Origin: Takakia lepidozioides
Lineage: Eukaryota; Streptophyta; Takakiopsida; Takakiales; Takakiaceae
Reading direction: 5' to 3'
NCBI GenBank assembly: GCA_030704615.1
Contig: CM060733.1
Span: 41,850,001-41,914,000, forward strand
DNA length: 64,000 bases
Below are positions 1-10,041 of this stretch, in pieces. Position 1 is the stretch's first letter; every line of letters starts with the position of its first letter. The notes under the pieces are model-generated. The model had not been told where the DNA came from. It ran no database searches and saw only the letters and a program-made list of their open reading frames with translations. Both the position numbers and the translations under genes were made by a program.

Positions 1-2
1 AG

Positions 3-2819
3 AGGCAGAGAAGGGGAAAGACTGTAGTGGCGGATCCACTGGCTTCACGGATTCCGCATGATAATGTTTCCCAAGCTCATGACCAGGAAGGGGCACAGCA
101 GCACAAAAGAATGTTATTACTGGAAGCAGGACCTTCAGAGAGGGAGGAAGAAGTTACTTCTGCATCACAACCAACACAGCCACTTGAACGACTTGTCACA
201 AGGTCACAAGTTATCCATGCAGCTCAACCCGAAATAATTGATTTGGAAAGTGAAGGGATAGATATTCCAACTACAGAACAGATAGTGGCAGAAATAGAGA
301 AAGGGGACCTTCTCTATGAATATTCTGGTCTGGTCAAGCAGACAGAAATCCCAGAGGTGCAACAGTTGCCCAAGAGAAATCCTGAGGTACATATAATGCA
401 CACACCTGTGTCGGAGGAACCACAGGCGGAAGGCCATGACACTGTAGCACCGGTCATAAATGAAGTAGTTCAGGAAGAAAATCCGGTGGGACAATGGTCT
501 GAATGGTTAGTGAGACATCATACTGTTGAAGATCAGGAGGAACAGCAGCAACCTCACCATAATGACCCTCAACAGGCAATGCTGATGAGTTCCATAGGCA
601 GGACACTTAATTTGTTGGGGACTTATGTCAAAACCCATGTTCCAATTACCCAATTGACAGCCTTGAAAGAAGAACTCAGGAAGGAGTTTGAGGCTCGACT
701 TGCCACTGAGTGTGCAAACAAGGTCGATGAAGAGGTCACTCTCAAGATGAAGCAGGACTTGGCCAATACAGAAATGGCTTTGCAATTGGCCAAGCAACAA
801 TTGATTGAGGCAGGCCTCGCGCAAGACCAGTTGCACGAAGCACATAAGCAACAGCTATACCAAATGCAGGTGCAGCATGAAAGCAAGTTGCAAGAACTGA
901 ATGCACTACATACGGAGTTGCAGACAGTGCATAACAGGATGGCGATACAATGCGCTACATTTACAACTATGCTTGACCAATCAACAAAAGAAATAAACAG
1001 TCAAGCGGAAAAATGTACGAAGGCAGAAGAAGAGAATGTGGAACACATGAAGCTCATTGTCGATATGAAGAATACAATCTGTCGCAATGAAGATACTCTC
1101 AAGCAATACAGGCAGATGGAAGCTGAGAATGAGAAATACATCGTGGAGTTGCAACAAACCATCGTGGCCAATAGAAATGAAATCGCGGTCAGTAACAAGG
1201 CTTCGAAAGAAGCCAATAATCTACTTGCTGCCTATGCGCAATTGATTGAGCCACAGGCGAAGCGCATGAAGGCTTTACAACAGCAGTTGGAATTGTATAA
1301 GCTAAGAGAGGAGCAAACTCTCAGGGGAACCACAAGCAGCTTGGTGGATAACAGCCTTATGCAGGTCTGGTTAGGACAAGGGCCAGTAGAAGGCAAAGCC
1401 CCACGGAAGCTCACCCAAAGCGAGATGAATGAGCTTAGACTGCAGGTGCAGAACATTGCCACAACTACTATAGACAATGTCTATAGTAGGATAGCAGAGT
1501 TACAAGAGGATGTAGACGGACTCCAGACTCAAGTGGAAGACCTCACTTCAAACATCGACCAAAGAGTCTATATCCCTCAGGAACAGCTAATGGCTTCTTA
1601 TTTGCAAGCCAGACCTCTGGCTTTTCAGTCTTCACAGGAGGTGCAGGAGATGCCAATGGTACAGGAACCAGTACCACCACCACCACAACAGGTCAGTGTA
1701 CCAGTAGCTGAACCTGTGGTTACTACAACCACACCACAGCCACCACAGCCGGAGGTATGGGGCAATGCAGCTTTTAACCCACCTAAAACTCCAGCTGCCA
1801 GGGAGTACAGTAGGGCTATGATTATGCCCTTCAACCAAATTCCCATCATGTTGGATTTGGCTTGGAAAGAATTTAGTCCTCCGCAGTCATTCGCACATTA
1901 CTACCAAATCATGCGTATTTGGCTGCCAGTGGCAACCAGGACTAAAGTTCTTCCAAACAATCGACATATTGAAGATCATCACTTTGCACAATACTGGCAC
2001 GAGTCAGGTACCATGTTGAGGGAATTGGTTGCTTTCCAGGTTGTACATGGACTCATTTATACCAAGACCAAGGAGATAGCAAGTATTGTCATGGGGTGCG
2101 GGCTATACTACGCTGCTTGTTTTCTGATACGTTACCACATTGAGCAACAAAAGATGCAAGCACGCTTTCAAAGTTACTCCAGTGGAGATCATTGGGTATT
2201 ACCTTCGGTGCCACCTCATATGTACCTATATGACCCAAAAGTTATGATACAGAAGGATTCTCAAATTCGTTCATGGTTTCAAGCAGCCTGCAACAATTTG
2301 TCAACACAGAAATTCGGACTTGATGACATTTTCTATAAGGGACATATCGCATGGAAATACTTGCACGCTGCACCAGTAATTGGTACCCCACTCATTTGGA
2401 CAGACAAGGAGCTCAGTGTCTACACCAATTTTGCTGTTCAACGGTTACACCAGGTTGTAAAATGCAAACTTCCAGACATGGTAGGAAAGCATTGTATGCC
2501 CCAGATGATTCCACAAAAAGTTCGAAAATTAAAACACCTGAGAGGCGATGACGATTCTGATACAACTGTTTCTTCACAGAATTCTTTTGACATGGGAGAA
2601 GACTATGCAGTTCAGATGGAAGAGAAGAAACAAAGGGGATCTCCTATGCCGGAAAGATTACCTCGATATCAACCTCCAGGAGGCCTCACTTATCCAGGTA
2701 GTGATCAACCATCTCCATCAACCAGAGACAGACCTCGGGCTCGTACACACAGCCCACCACGAAACTCTCAACGTCAACAAGGTGCTCACTCACAAAGGTT
2801 TGCTACTCGGAAACAGTAA
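3..2819 (+). CDS. ORF3 of retroelement family A, 5'-truncated by the window edge
   Basis: The reading frame is open from base 3, so the start lies outside the window. The visible part matches the last ~938 codons of the 1404-codon ORF at 11060-15274. It has an acidic N-terminal part, a long Glu/Gln/Lys-rich coiled coil at about residues 200-445 of the visible frame, a Pro/Gln linker near 540-570 (PPPPQQ), and then a compact domain rich in Trp, Tyr and His. The tail is basic, rich in Ser/Arg/Pro, and contains THSPPRNSQRQQ. The stop at 2819 is followed by a polypurine tract and an LTR, so this is the last gene of a + strand element. I do not recognise the domain. Extra ORFs after integrase are known in Tat/Athila-type elements, and a virion-associated or structural role is only a guess. 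Confidence 0.8.
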   Translation, partial: RQRRGKTVVADPLASRIPHDNVSQAHDQEGAQQHKRMLLLEAGPSEREEEVTSASQPTQPLERLVTRSQVIHAAQPEIIDLESEGIDIPTTEQIVAEIEKGDLLYEYSGLVKQTEIPEVQQLPKRNPEVHIMHTPVSEEPQAEGHDTVAPVINEVVQEENPVGQWSEWLVRHHTVEDQEEQQQPHHNDPQQAMLMSSIGRTLNLLGTYVKTHVPITQLTALKEELRKEFEARLATECANKVDEEVTLKMKQDLANTEMALQLAKQQLIEAGLAQDQLHEAHKQQLYQMQVQHESKLQELNALHTELQTVHNRMAIQCATFTTMLDQSTKEINSQAEKCTKAEEENVEHMKLIVDMKNTICRNEDTLKQYRQMEAENEKYIVELQQTIVANRNEIAVSNKASKEANNLLAAYAQLIEPQAKRMKALQQQLELYKLREEQTLRGTTSSLVDNSLMQVWLGQGPVEGKAPRKLTQSEMNELRLQVQNIATTTIDNVYSRIAELQEDVDGLQTQVEDLTSNIDQRVYIPQEQLMASYLQARPLAFQSSQEVQEMPMVQEPVPPPPQQVSVPVAEPVVTTTTPQPPQPEVWGNAAFNPPKTPAAREYSRAMIMPFNQIPIMLDLAWKEFSPPQSFAHYYQIMRIWLPVATRTKVLPNNRHIEDHHFAQYWHESGTMLRELVAFQVVHGLIYTKTKEIASIVMGCGLYYAACFLIRYHIEQQKMQARFQSYSSGDHWVLPSVPPHMYLYDPKVMIQKDSQIRSWFQAACNNLSTQKFGLDDIFYKGHIAWKYLHAAPVIGTPLIWTDKELSVYTNFAVQRLHQVVKCKLPDMVGKHCMPQMIPQKVRKLKHLRGDDDSDTTVSSQNSFDMGEDYAVQMEEKKQRGSPMPERLPRYQPPGGLTYPGSDQPSPSTRDRPRARTHSPPRNSQRQQGAHSQRFATRKQ

Positions 2820-2840
2820 ACCGTGAGGACACGGCTTTTT

Positions 2841-2854
2841 GAGGGGGGAAGGGG
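2841..2854 (+). other. Polypurine tract of family A
   Basis: A purine run (GAGGGGGGAAGGGG) lies three bases before the LTR start and follows the ORF3 stop. This is the expected plus-strand priming site. The same tract precedes the LTRs at 5469 and, on the other strand, those at 10042-11020 and 53331-54285. Confidence 0.8.
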
Positions 2855-2857
2855 TAA

Positions 2858-3960
2858 TGTTAGAGGACTGTAGGGGATTTAGACACTTATACGGGATCTG
2901 TAGGGTACCCTTAATTTTTGCACAGACTGAGACAAACAGAAACCTTAGGGGTGACAGCAGCGCACTGTAGAGGGGGGTTACATAGCCCACACAGCCGACA
3001 CAGCAGTCACAGCCCACACAGCCAACACAGCCCGTCACAGTCGTCACAGCCCACACAGCCAACACAGCCCGTCACAGTCGTCACAGCCCACACAGCCGTC
3101 ACAGCCCACACAGCCCACACAGCCGTCACAGCCCACACAGCCACAGCACAGCCCACACAGCCCACACAGCCGTCACAGCCCACACAGCCCGTCACAGTCG
3201 TCACAGCCCACACAGCCCACACAGCCCGTCACAGTCGTCACAGCAGACACAGCCCACACAGCCAGTCACAGCCCGGCACAGCCACACAGCCAGTCACAGC
3301 CCGACACAGCCAAACACAGCCAGTCACCGCTTGACACAGCTGTCACGATAATAGGAACGAAGAGTAGGACAGGGAACGACTGTGGGGAACAACACCTGTG
3401 AAGGGAACATGTTAGTTCACATACGACGGTTAGAGAGGGAAACGGTTAGAACCGCGGATAGGAGGATAAAGGGAAGAACGGGGAATGATGAGGGGATCAT
3501 TATTCGGGGAGGACTTCGGAGACAGGCGGGAGCGGAGATCGGAGAGCACGATGAAGGAGAAAAGAGGATTAGTAGATGCTTGTTAGATGCAAAGCTATAG
3601 TGATATAGGAAAGAAGAATAGAGACATAATGGCTTCGGCCTGATACCTGATAAATCATAATCTGATACTTATACGATACAATCACACTGTGTAGAGAGAT
3701 CTGAGTGAAGCTGTGGATTGAATGGAGGAGTTAAGGAAACCGATAAATTGATGAAGCAAACTGATACTTAATTATCAATGGTAAGGAAGCTAAGATGAAT
3801 GCGGAAAAGGAAACAAATAGGAAACACTCCCATGATACACTAGCTGTAGGTCATGACTGATTGTTCTGCGCGGGCTGAGTACTTAGAGATTTCCAACTCT
3901 TCTATCTTGGAGTTTCCGCCTCGGATAGCGAAGGGATGGGTGAGTAAAAGCAGCGCGACA
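2858..3960 (+). repeat. LTR-A of family A (middle LTR of a three-LTR tandem)
   Basis: It begins TGTTAGAGGACTG and ends GCGCGACA, the TG...CA ends of an LTR. It is 1103 bp long and nearly identical to the LTR at 5469-6569. Positions 2981-3344 hold a tandem tract of CACACAGCC/GTCACAGCC units that accounts for most length differences between LTR copies. The 3' end carries an open frame from 3853. There is no PBS after 3960: the sequence jumps straight into the middle of ORF3, so the internal region from the PBS to mid-ORF3 is deleted. Confidence 0.9.
2981..3344. repeat. CACAGCC-type tandem tract inside the LTR
   Basis: Irregular short units (CACACAGCC, GTCACAGCC, CAGTCGTCACAG) repeat for about 360 bp. 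Matching tracts lie at 5591-5950, 10642-10902, 24441-24650, 35631-35925 and 53941-54165 in the other LTRs. They differ in unit number and order. All frames across them give low-complexity His/Ser/Gln/Thr/Pro or Cys/Val/Trp peptides that should not be called genes. Confidence 0.85.
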
Positions 3961-5430
3961 AACAGCCTTATGCAGGTCTGGTTAGCACAAGGGCCAGTAG
4001 AAGGCAAAGCCCCACGGAAGCTCACCCAAAGCGAGATGAATGAGCTTAGACTGCAGGTGCAGAACATTGCCACAACTACTATAGACAATGTCTATAGTAG
4101 GATAGCAGAGTTACAAGAGGATGTAGACGGACTCCAGACTCAAGTGGAAGACCTCACTTCAAACATCGACCAAAGAGTCTATATCCCTCAGGAACAGCTA
4201 ATGGCTTCTTATTTGCAAGCCAGAACTCTGGCTTTTCAGTCTTCACAGGAGGTGCAGGAGATACCAATGGTACAGGAACCAGTACCACCACCACCACAAC
4301 AGGTCAGTGTACCAGTAGCTGAACCTGTGGTTACTACAACCACACCACAGCCACCACAGCCGGAGGTATGGGGCAATGCAGCTTTTAACCCACCTAAAAC
4401 TCCAGCTGCCAGGGAGTACAGTAGGGCTATGATTATGCCCTTCAACCAAATTCCCATCATGTTGGATTTGGCTTGGAAAGAATTTAGTCCTCCGCAGTCA
4501 TTCGCACATTACTACCAAATCATGCGTATTTGGCTGCCAGTGGCAACCAGGACTAAAGTTCTTCCAAACAATCGACATATTGAAGATCATCACTTTGCAC
4601 AATACTGGCACGAGGCAGGTACCATGTTGAGGGAATTGGTTGCTTTCCAGGTTGTACATGGACTCATTTATACCAAGACCAAGGAAATAGCAAGTATTGT
4701 CATGGGGTGCGGGCTATACTACGCTGCTTGTTTTCTGATACGTTACCACATAGAGCAACAAAAGATGCAAGCACGCTTTCAAAGTTACTCCAGTGGAGAT
4801 CATTGGGTATTACCTTCGGTGCCACCTCATATGTACCTATATGACCCAAAAGTTATGATACAGAAGGATTCTCAAATTCGTTCATGGTTTCAAGCAGCCT
4901 GCAACAATTTGTCAACACAGAAATTCGGACTTGATGACATTTTCTATAAGGGACATATCGCATGGAAATACTTGCACGCTGCACCAGTAATTGGTACCCC
5001 ACTCATCTGGACAGACAAGGAGCTCAGTGTCTACACCAATTTTGCTGTTCAACGGTTACACCAGGTTGTAAAATGCAAACTTCCAGACATGGTAGGACAG
5101 CATTGTATGCCCCAGATGATTCCACAAAAAGTTCGAAAATTAAAACACCTGAGAGGCGATGAGGATTCTGATACAACTGTTTCTTCACAAAATTCTTTTG
5201 ACATGGGAGAAGACTATGCAATTCAGATGGAAGAGAAGAAACAAAGGGGATCTCCTATGCCGGAAAGATTACCTCGATATCAACCTCCAGGAGGCCTCAC
5301 TTATCCAGGTAGTGATCAACCATCTTCATCAACCAGAGACAGACCTCGGGCTCGTACACACAGCCCACCACAAAACTCTCAACGTCAACAAGGTGCTCAC
5401 TCACAAAGGTTTGCTACTCGGAAACAGTAA
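3853..5430 (+). CDS. Chimeric ORF: LTR leader fused in frame to the ORF3 C-terminal half
   Basis: This 525-codon frame starts inside LTR-A (MTDCSARAEYLEISN), crosses the LTR end at 3960 and runs without a stop into the ORF3 segment beginning NSLMQVWLAQG. It keeps the last part of the coiled coil, the Pro/Gln linker, the Trp/His-rich domain and the basic tail. The same leader peptide starts the frame at 23248-23943, where it instead continues through the PBS into the leader ORF. The deletion junction leaves the frame open, which could be chance (one in three). The ATG lies in the downstream part of the LTR, so a transcript starting upstream in the LTR could carry it. Protein production is not shown by the sequence. 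Confidence 0.55.
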   Translation: MTDCSARAEYLEISNSSILEFPPRIAKGWVSKSSATNSLMQVWLAQGPVEGKAPRKLTQSEMNELRLQVQNIATTTIDNVYSRIAELQEDVDGLQTQVEDLTSNIDQRVYIPQEQLMASYLQARTLAFQSSQEVQEIPMVQEPVPPPPQQVSVPVAEPVVTTTTPQPPQPEVWGNAAFNPPKTPAAREYSRAMIMPFNQIPIMLDLAWKEFSPPQSFAHYYQIMRIWLPVATRTKVLPNNRHIEDHHFAQYWHEAGTMLRELVAFQVVHGLIYTKTKEIASIVMGCGLYYAACFLIRYHIEQQKMQARFQSYSSGDHWVLPSVPPHMYLYDPKVMIQKDSQIRSWFQAACNNLSTQKFGLDDIFYKGHIAWKYLHAAPVIGTPLIWTDKELSVYTNFAVQRLHQVVKCKLPDMVGQHCMPQMIPQKVRKLKHLRGDEDSDTTVSSQNSFDMGEDYAIQMEEKKQRGSPMPERLPRYQPPGGLTYPGSDQPSSSTRDRPRARTHSPPQNSQRQQGAHSQRFATRKQ

Positions 5431-5451
5431 ACCGTGAGGACACGGCTTTTT

Positions 5452-5465
5452 GAGGGGGGAAGGGG
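5452..5465 (+). other. Polypurine tract
   Basis: The same GAGGGGGGAAGGGG run as at 2841, directly before the next LTR. Confidence 0.8.
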
Positions 5466-5468
5466 TAA

Positions 5469-6569
5469 TGTTAGAGGACTGTAGGGGATTTAGACACTTA
5501 TACGGGATCTGTAGGGTACCCTTAATTTTTGCACAGACTGAGACAAACAGAAACCTTAGGGTGACAGTAGCGCACTGTAGAGGGGGGTTACATAGCCCAC
5601 ACAGCCGACACAGCAGTCACAGCCCACACAGCCAACACAGCCCGTCACAGTCGTCACAGCCCACACAGCCAACACAGCCCGTCACAGTCGTCACAGCCCA
5701 CACAGCCGTCACAGCCCACACAGCCCACACAGCCGTCACAGCCCACACAGCCCACACAGCCCACACAGCCCACACAGCCGTCACAGCCCACACAGCCCGT
5801 CACAGTCGTCACAGCCCACACAGCCCACACAGCCCGTCACAGTCGTCACAGCAGACACAGCCCACACAGCCAGTCACAGCCCGGCACAGCCACACAGCCA
5901 GTCACAGCCCGACACAGCCAAACACAGCCAGTCACCGCTTGACACAGCTGTCACGATAATAGGGAACGAAGAGTAGGACAGGGAACGACTGTGGGGAACA
6001 ACACCTGTGAAGGGAACATGTTAGTTCACATACGACGGTTAGAGAGGGAAACGGTTAGAACCGCGGATAGGAGGATAAAGGGAAGAACGGGGAATGATGA
6101 GGGGATCATTATTCGGGGAGGACTTCGGAGACAGGCGGGAGCGGAGATCGGAGAGCACGATGAAGGAGAAAAGAGGATTAGTAGATGCTTGTTAGATGCA
6201 AAGCTATAGTGATATAGGAAAGAAGAATAGAGACATAATGGCTTCGGCCTGATACCTGATAAATCATAATCTGATACTTATACGATACAATCACACTGTG
6301 TAGAGAGATCTGAGTGAAGCTGTGGATTGAATGGAGGAGTGAAGGAAACCGATAAATTGATGAAGCAAACTGATACTTAATTATCAATGGTAAGGAAGCT
6401 AAGATGAATGCGGAAAAGGAAACAAATAGGAAACACCCCCATGATACACTAGCTGTAGGTCATGACTGATTGTTCTGCGCGGGCTGAGTACTTAGAGATT
6501 TCCAACTCTTCTATCTTGGAGTTTCCGCCTCGGATAGCGAAGGGATGGGTGAGTAAAAGCAGCGCGACA
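5469..6569 (+). repeat. LTR-B of family A (3' LTR of the tandem)
   Basis: It is 1101 bp with the same TG...CA ends and nearly the same sequence as LTR-A. The CACAGCC tract is at 5591-5950. It abuts the truncated LTR of a chromovirus-like element at 6570. The outer left flank of this element lies outside the window, so the target-site duplication cannot be checked. Confidence 0.9.
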
Positions 6570-6752
6570 GGGAATTTCCACTAGGCCCAAATTGGGAGAG
6601 GGTCTTGTGGAGGAGAAAAGGGGGACCGTTATGCCCCGGTGAGCAGCCGAAGCTCCGAGTTGGCCCGGCGGCCAGTTTGAGAGTTAGGCGTGCGCATCAA
6701 GCGAGTAACTATCACTTGAAGGGGAGCTTACCGAAGTGAGGTGCACGAAACT
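6570..6752 (+). repeat. Truncated 5' LTR end of a chromovirus-like element (family B)
   Basis: This segment lies between the end of LTR-B and a tRNA-iMet type primer-binding site, so it should be the last ~180 bp of the family B 5' LTR, cut by the family A insertion or recombination. No second copy of this LTR is in the window, so its start and length cannot be given. Confidence 0.55.
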
Positions 6753-6764
6753 TGGTATCAGAGC
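6753..6764 (+). other. Primer-binding site of family B (initiator-Met tRNA type)
   Basis: TGGTATCAGAGC is the usual PBS of plant LTR elements primed by initiator methionine tRNA. It lies 42 bp before the gag start. Confidence 0.85.
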
Positions 6765-6805
6765 TTAGAGTTCAGTACGCGATTGTCATTGTGATCGGCC
6801 TCATC

Positions 6806-7357
6806 ATGGGGTCGGGCAAGCCAAAGCGAAAGCAGAACGGCCCGAAAGATGATGATCCTGGTGAGCCCGATGGGGGCGACGTCTCACCGAAGTGGCCATT
6901 TGAGGAAGCGATGCATGCCTTTGGAAGCGAGGCCGCTCAAGAACGGGAGGAATCTGAGGAGTCGGAGCTCGAGGAATCCCTGAGAGCTCCGACAGACCAA
7001 CAGATGCCTCCCATGCCAGCAGCCTTTTGGGAAGGGTTGTTGGCGCAGTTTGGTGGGACGCTGAAAGACGTGTTGAAGGCGGCTAATGCCACTTCCACTA
7101 AGGTAAAGTTTAAGGTGAAGCCTAAGGAACTCGGCACCTTCGAGGTCGTCCGAAATCGGAAGACACTCAACACCTGGCTTTTGGAGCTAGAGCAGTACTT
7201 CCGGGCGGCCAAGTTGAGTGATGAGGATCGGGTGGAAGTGGCTCCCACCTATTTGAGGGGCTATGCTCAGCAATGGTGGCAGAAACGCCTTCACGACCGA
7301 GGTCCAAACCCGGAGACCTTGAACTGGAGTGGGTTCAAGGAACTCATGAAGAGATAG
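6806..7357 (+). pseudogene. Gag N-terminal part of family B, ended by an in-frame TAG
   Basis: I chose the ATG giving MGSGKPKRKQ because the upstream part of the frame covers the PBS region. The N-terminus is basic and then acidic. From about residue 110 a retrotransposon gag (capsid) domain follows, with FEVVRNRKTLNTWLLELEQY and a YLRGYAQQWW block. TAG at 7355-7357 stops the frame after LMKR. The same frame continues from the next codon with [12 protein letters not shown], so one substitution probably created the stop. Amber read-through, as in some retroviruses, is possible but less likely given two further frame breaks downstream. Confidence 0.75.
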
Positions 7358-9232
7358 TTTGTGCCCCTCAACGTGTCCTGGCTCACCCGGGACAAGATGA
7401 GTAATTTGAAGCAAACGGATGACATTCGGGGATATGTTCAGGCTTCCAATATGCTGTTGCTCGAAGTCGCGGACATGGCAGAACCAGAAATGGTCTTCAA
7501 CTTTGTGGCGGGACTAGCCCCATGGGCCAGACAGAAGTTGGAGGAGAAGCCACCTAAGACTTTAAACGAGGCAATTGAAAGGGCTGAATGTTTCTCGGAT
7601 GTCCCTAGGAGCGAAAGACAAGGCCGTACGGAGCTGAACCACAAGAAGGTCCGGTGGGAAGGTGACTCCTTCCGACCGGAAAAGAAGCGGGATAGGCCAC
7701 GCGGCGATAATGGCACATGGAAATCGAAGGGAGGGCCCTCACACGTCAAGACGACACTCGGTGCCCCGAAAGGAAAACCAGGTGCGGCGGCTTATGGCAG
7801 ACAGAAGGCGACCTTCGATGGAGTGTGTTTTAATTGCGGGGAGCCCGGGCACATGGCCAAGAAGTGTACAAATCCCCGACAATTGAACATGACTCGGGCA
7901 ACCATGGAGTTATCCAAAGCCTCCATTAGCCGCTTGGTGGAGGCGACTTGCAAGGTAGGCAACTACTCTTGTGAGTTGTATCAGGAAATTGGCGCCTTGC
8001 GTAAAGGGAGTCAGTTAATGTTTGTGAGTGGGATAATCTCCGGAACTAACGTATCGTTGTTGGTGGACACAGGAGCGTCGCACTCCTTCATGACACCGGC
8101 AACGGCACGGAAGCTGGGACTCCCGACAAGTGATGTGGGGGCCTCGATTGAGGTGCGTTCTGCTAAAGGAGAACCACAATTGGCGACGAGGTTGGCGTTC
8201 GATGTTCCTCTTCAGTTCGGGAGTTGGGAGGGACGTGAGAACTTCACCATTTACGAGATCGATGGAGTGGATCTCATTTTGGGGATGACCTTTTTGAGCA
8301 GATCCGAAGCGGTCATAGATGGCCGCAATAGAGTAGTCACGCTACCGTGTGGGAATGGTGGCGAAGTTTTACGAGTGTCGGAAACGCCCAACCCCGTGGG
8401 AGGGCAAATAAACCTTCTGTCAGCAAAGGAGTGGGCCGTGGAGGAGCCACATGAGCCCCAGTTTTTGCTTTACGTAAGACAAGTGAAGGAAAAAGGCGAT
8501 GGGGAGCCGAGCCCAGATTGGATCAAGGGGATTTTGGAGAAATATCAGGATGTGATGCCGGAGGATTTACCAAGCGGCTTGCCACCGCGAAGAGGAGTTG
8601 ACCATAAAATTGAGGTGATACCGGGATCGGAGCTGCCTGCCAAGACACCCTACCGGTTGAGCCACAGAGAGTTGGTCGAGCTGAAGACTCAGCTCAAGGA
8701 TCTAATGTCAAAGGGGTACATCCGGCCAAGTAAGTCACCTTACGGAGCCCCGGTGCTATTCGCAGACAAGAAGGATGGGACGTTGCAGATGTGTGTCGAT
8801 TACAGGGCTCTAAATAAGGTGACTATCAAAAACCGATACCCTTTGCCAAGGATCGACGACCTCTTCGATCGGTTGGCAGGAGCGAAGTATTTCAGCCGGA
8901 TCGATTTGCGCTCCGGATATCATCAAATTCGAGTGGTGGAAGGAGATGAGGAAAAGACCGCGTGCAGGACAAGGTATGGTTCCTATGAGTTATTGGTGAT
9001 GCCTTTTGGGCTCACCAACGCACCCACAACCTTTAACACGCTAATGAACAGCCTTTTCCAGGAGTGGTTGGACGACTTTGTGATCGTGTACATCGACGAC
9101 ATCTTGGTGTACTCGAAAACAAAGGAAGAGCACCTGGAGCACCTCAAAAGGGTGCCCCAGAAATTACGGGAAGGGAAGATGTATACCAAAGCTTCAAAGT
9201 GCGCACAAAAGTGGAGTTCTTGGGGCATGTGA
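7358..9232 (+). pseudogene. Family B Gag C-terminus, zinc knuckle, protease and reverse transcriptase
   Basis: The frame continues that of the preceding gag. In order it holds the capsid end, a CCHC zinc knuckle ([14 protein letters not shown], ~7829-7870), an aspartic protease with [12 protein letters not shown] (~8058-8095), and a Ty3-type RT with the YIDDILVYS catalytic box near 9090. The RT text ([32 protein letters not shown]) is of chromovirus type. The frame breaks near 9200 after KASKC: the expected sequence VEFLGHVI resumes in another frame. The copy is therefore dead in cis. Confidence 0.85.
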
Positions 9233-9859
9233 TACACAGGATGGGATCAAAATGGATGACAGAAAGGTGAGAGCAATCTTGGACTGGGAGCCTCCGACTT
9301 CGGTCCCAGGAGTGCGATCCTTCTTAGGACTCGCCTCTTATTACCGAAAGTATGTGAGAAATTTTGCCAAGATCGCGGGGCCGCTGTCAGACCTCCTGTG
9401 TAAATCCAAAGTTTGGGTGTGGAACACCTTTTGTGGCCAAGCTTTTGCCGAGTTGAAGCAGCGGATGGCGGAAGCTCCAGTCCTGAAAATCCTGGAGCTC
9501 GACCGCCCATTTGAGATTCATACGGATGCGTCGGACTTCGCGATTGGAGGTGTACTCATGCAGGATGGACGTCCAGTGGCTTACAAAAGTAAGAAACTAA
9601 ATGAAGTGGAGCGGCGGTGGCCAACGCACGAGAAAGAAATGAAGGCGGTGGTGCATGCCTTGAGCTTTGGCGCCACTATATTGGTTCCAACCCGGTGAAG
9701 GTGTTCACGGACAATGTCATGGTGAAGTATTTTGCCATGCAGCCTAAGTTGTCCCCAAAACAAATTAGGTGGCAAGACACTTTGGCACTGTTCGACGTGG
9801 ATATCCAGTACAAACCGGGACGGGACAATGTGGTGACCGATGCTTTAAGTAGAAAGTAG
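9200..9859 (+). pseudogene. Family B end of RT and RNase H, frameshifted
   Basis: The first frame (about 9200-9270) carries [15 protein letters not shown]. The next, 9252-9698, carries VRSFLGLASYYRKYVRNF and the RNase H start FEIHTDASDFAIGGVLMQDG. The frame changes again near 9690, and NPVKVFTDNVMVKYFAMQ followed by KPGRDNVVTDALSRK ends RNase H at 9859. At least two frameshifts are visible across this stretch. RNase H would normally remove the RNA strand during reverse transcription. Confidence 0.8.
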
Positions 9860-9865
9860 CAGCTC

Positions 9866-10041
9866 ATGATGGTGTACAGGGGCGAGACAACGCTCCAAAG
9901 AAAGATCCGGAAGGCTTACCAGAAGGATGAGATGGCAAAGTCCGTGATGCGGGACTTGAGGATGGGGGTTAAATCGCAGTTCCACTTGCAAAATGGACTG
10001 CTCCGGTATAAGCAAAAACGTCTCTATGTGCCGATGGGAGG
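9866..10041 (+). pseudogene. Family B integrase N-terminal stub, cut by a family A LTR
   Basis: LQRKIRKAYQKDEMAKSVM and NGLLRYKQKRLYVP match the linker and start of a Ty3-type integrase. The sequence ends at 10041, where the family A LTR starts on the opposite strand. The DDE core and 3' LTR of family B are not found on the far side of that element (24766 onward), so this is not a clean nested insertion. Confidence 0.75.

Noticed and set aside
204-494. Antisense frames within ORF3 (also 507-851, 13028-13675, 56293-56940)
   Set aside because: They recur at the same antisense position in each copy only because the sense ORF is conserved. There is no independent start context or domain.
2918-3334. 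Frames through the CACAGCC tracts (also 5450-5959, 10632-10961, 24380-24799, 35569-35930, 53923-54225)
   Set aside because: They are low-complexity translations of short tandem repeats, open on both strands, with no conserved start and lengths set by unit number.
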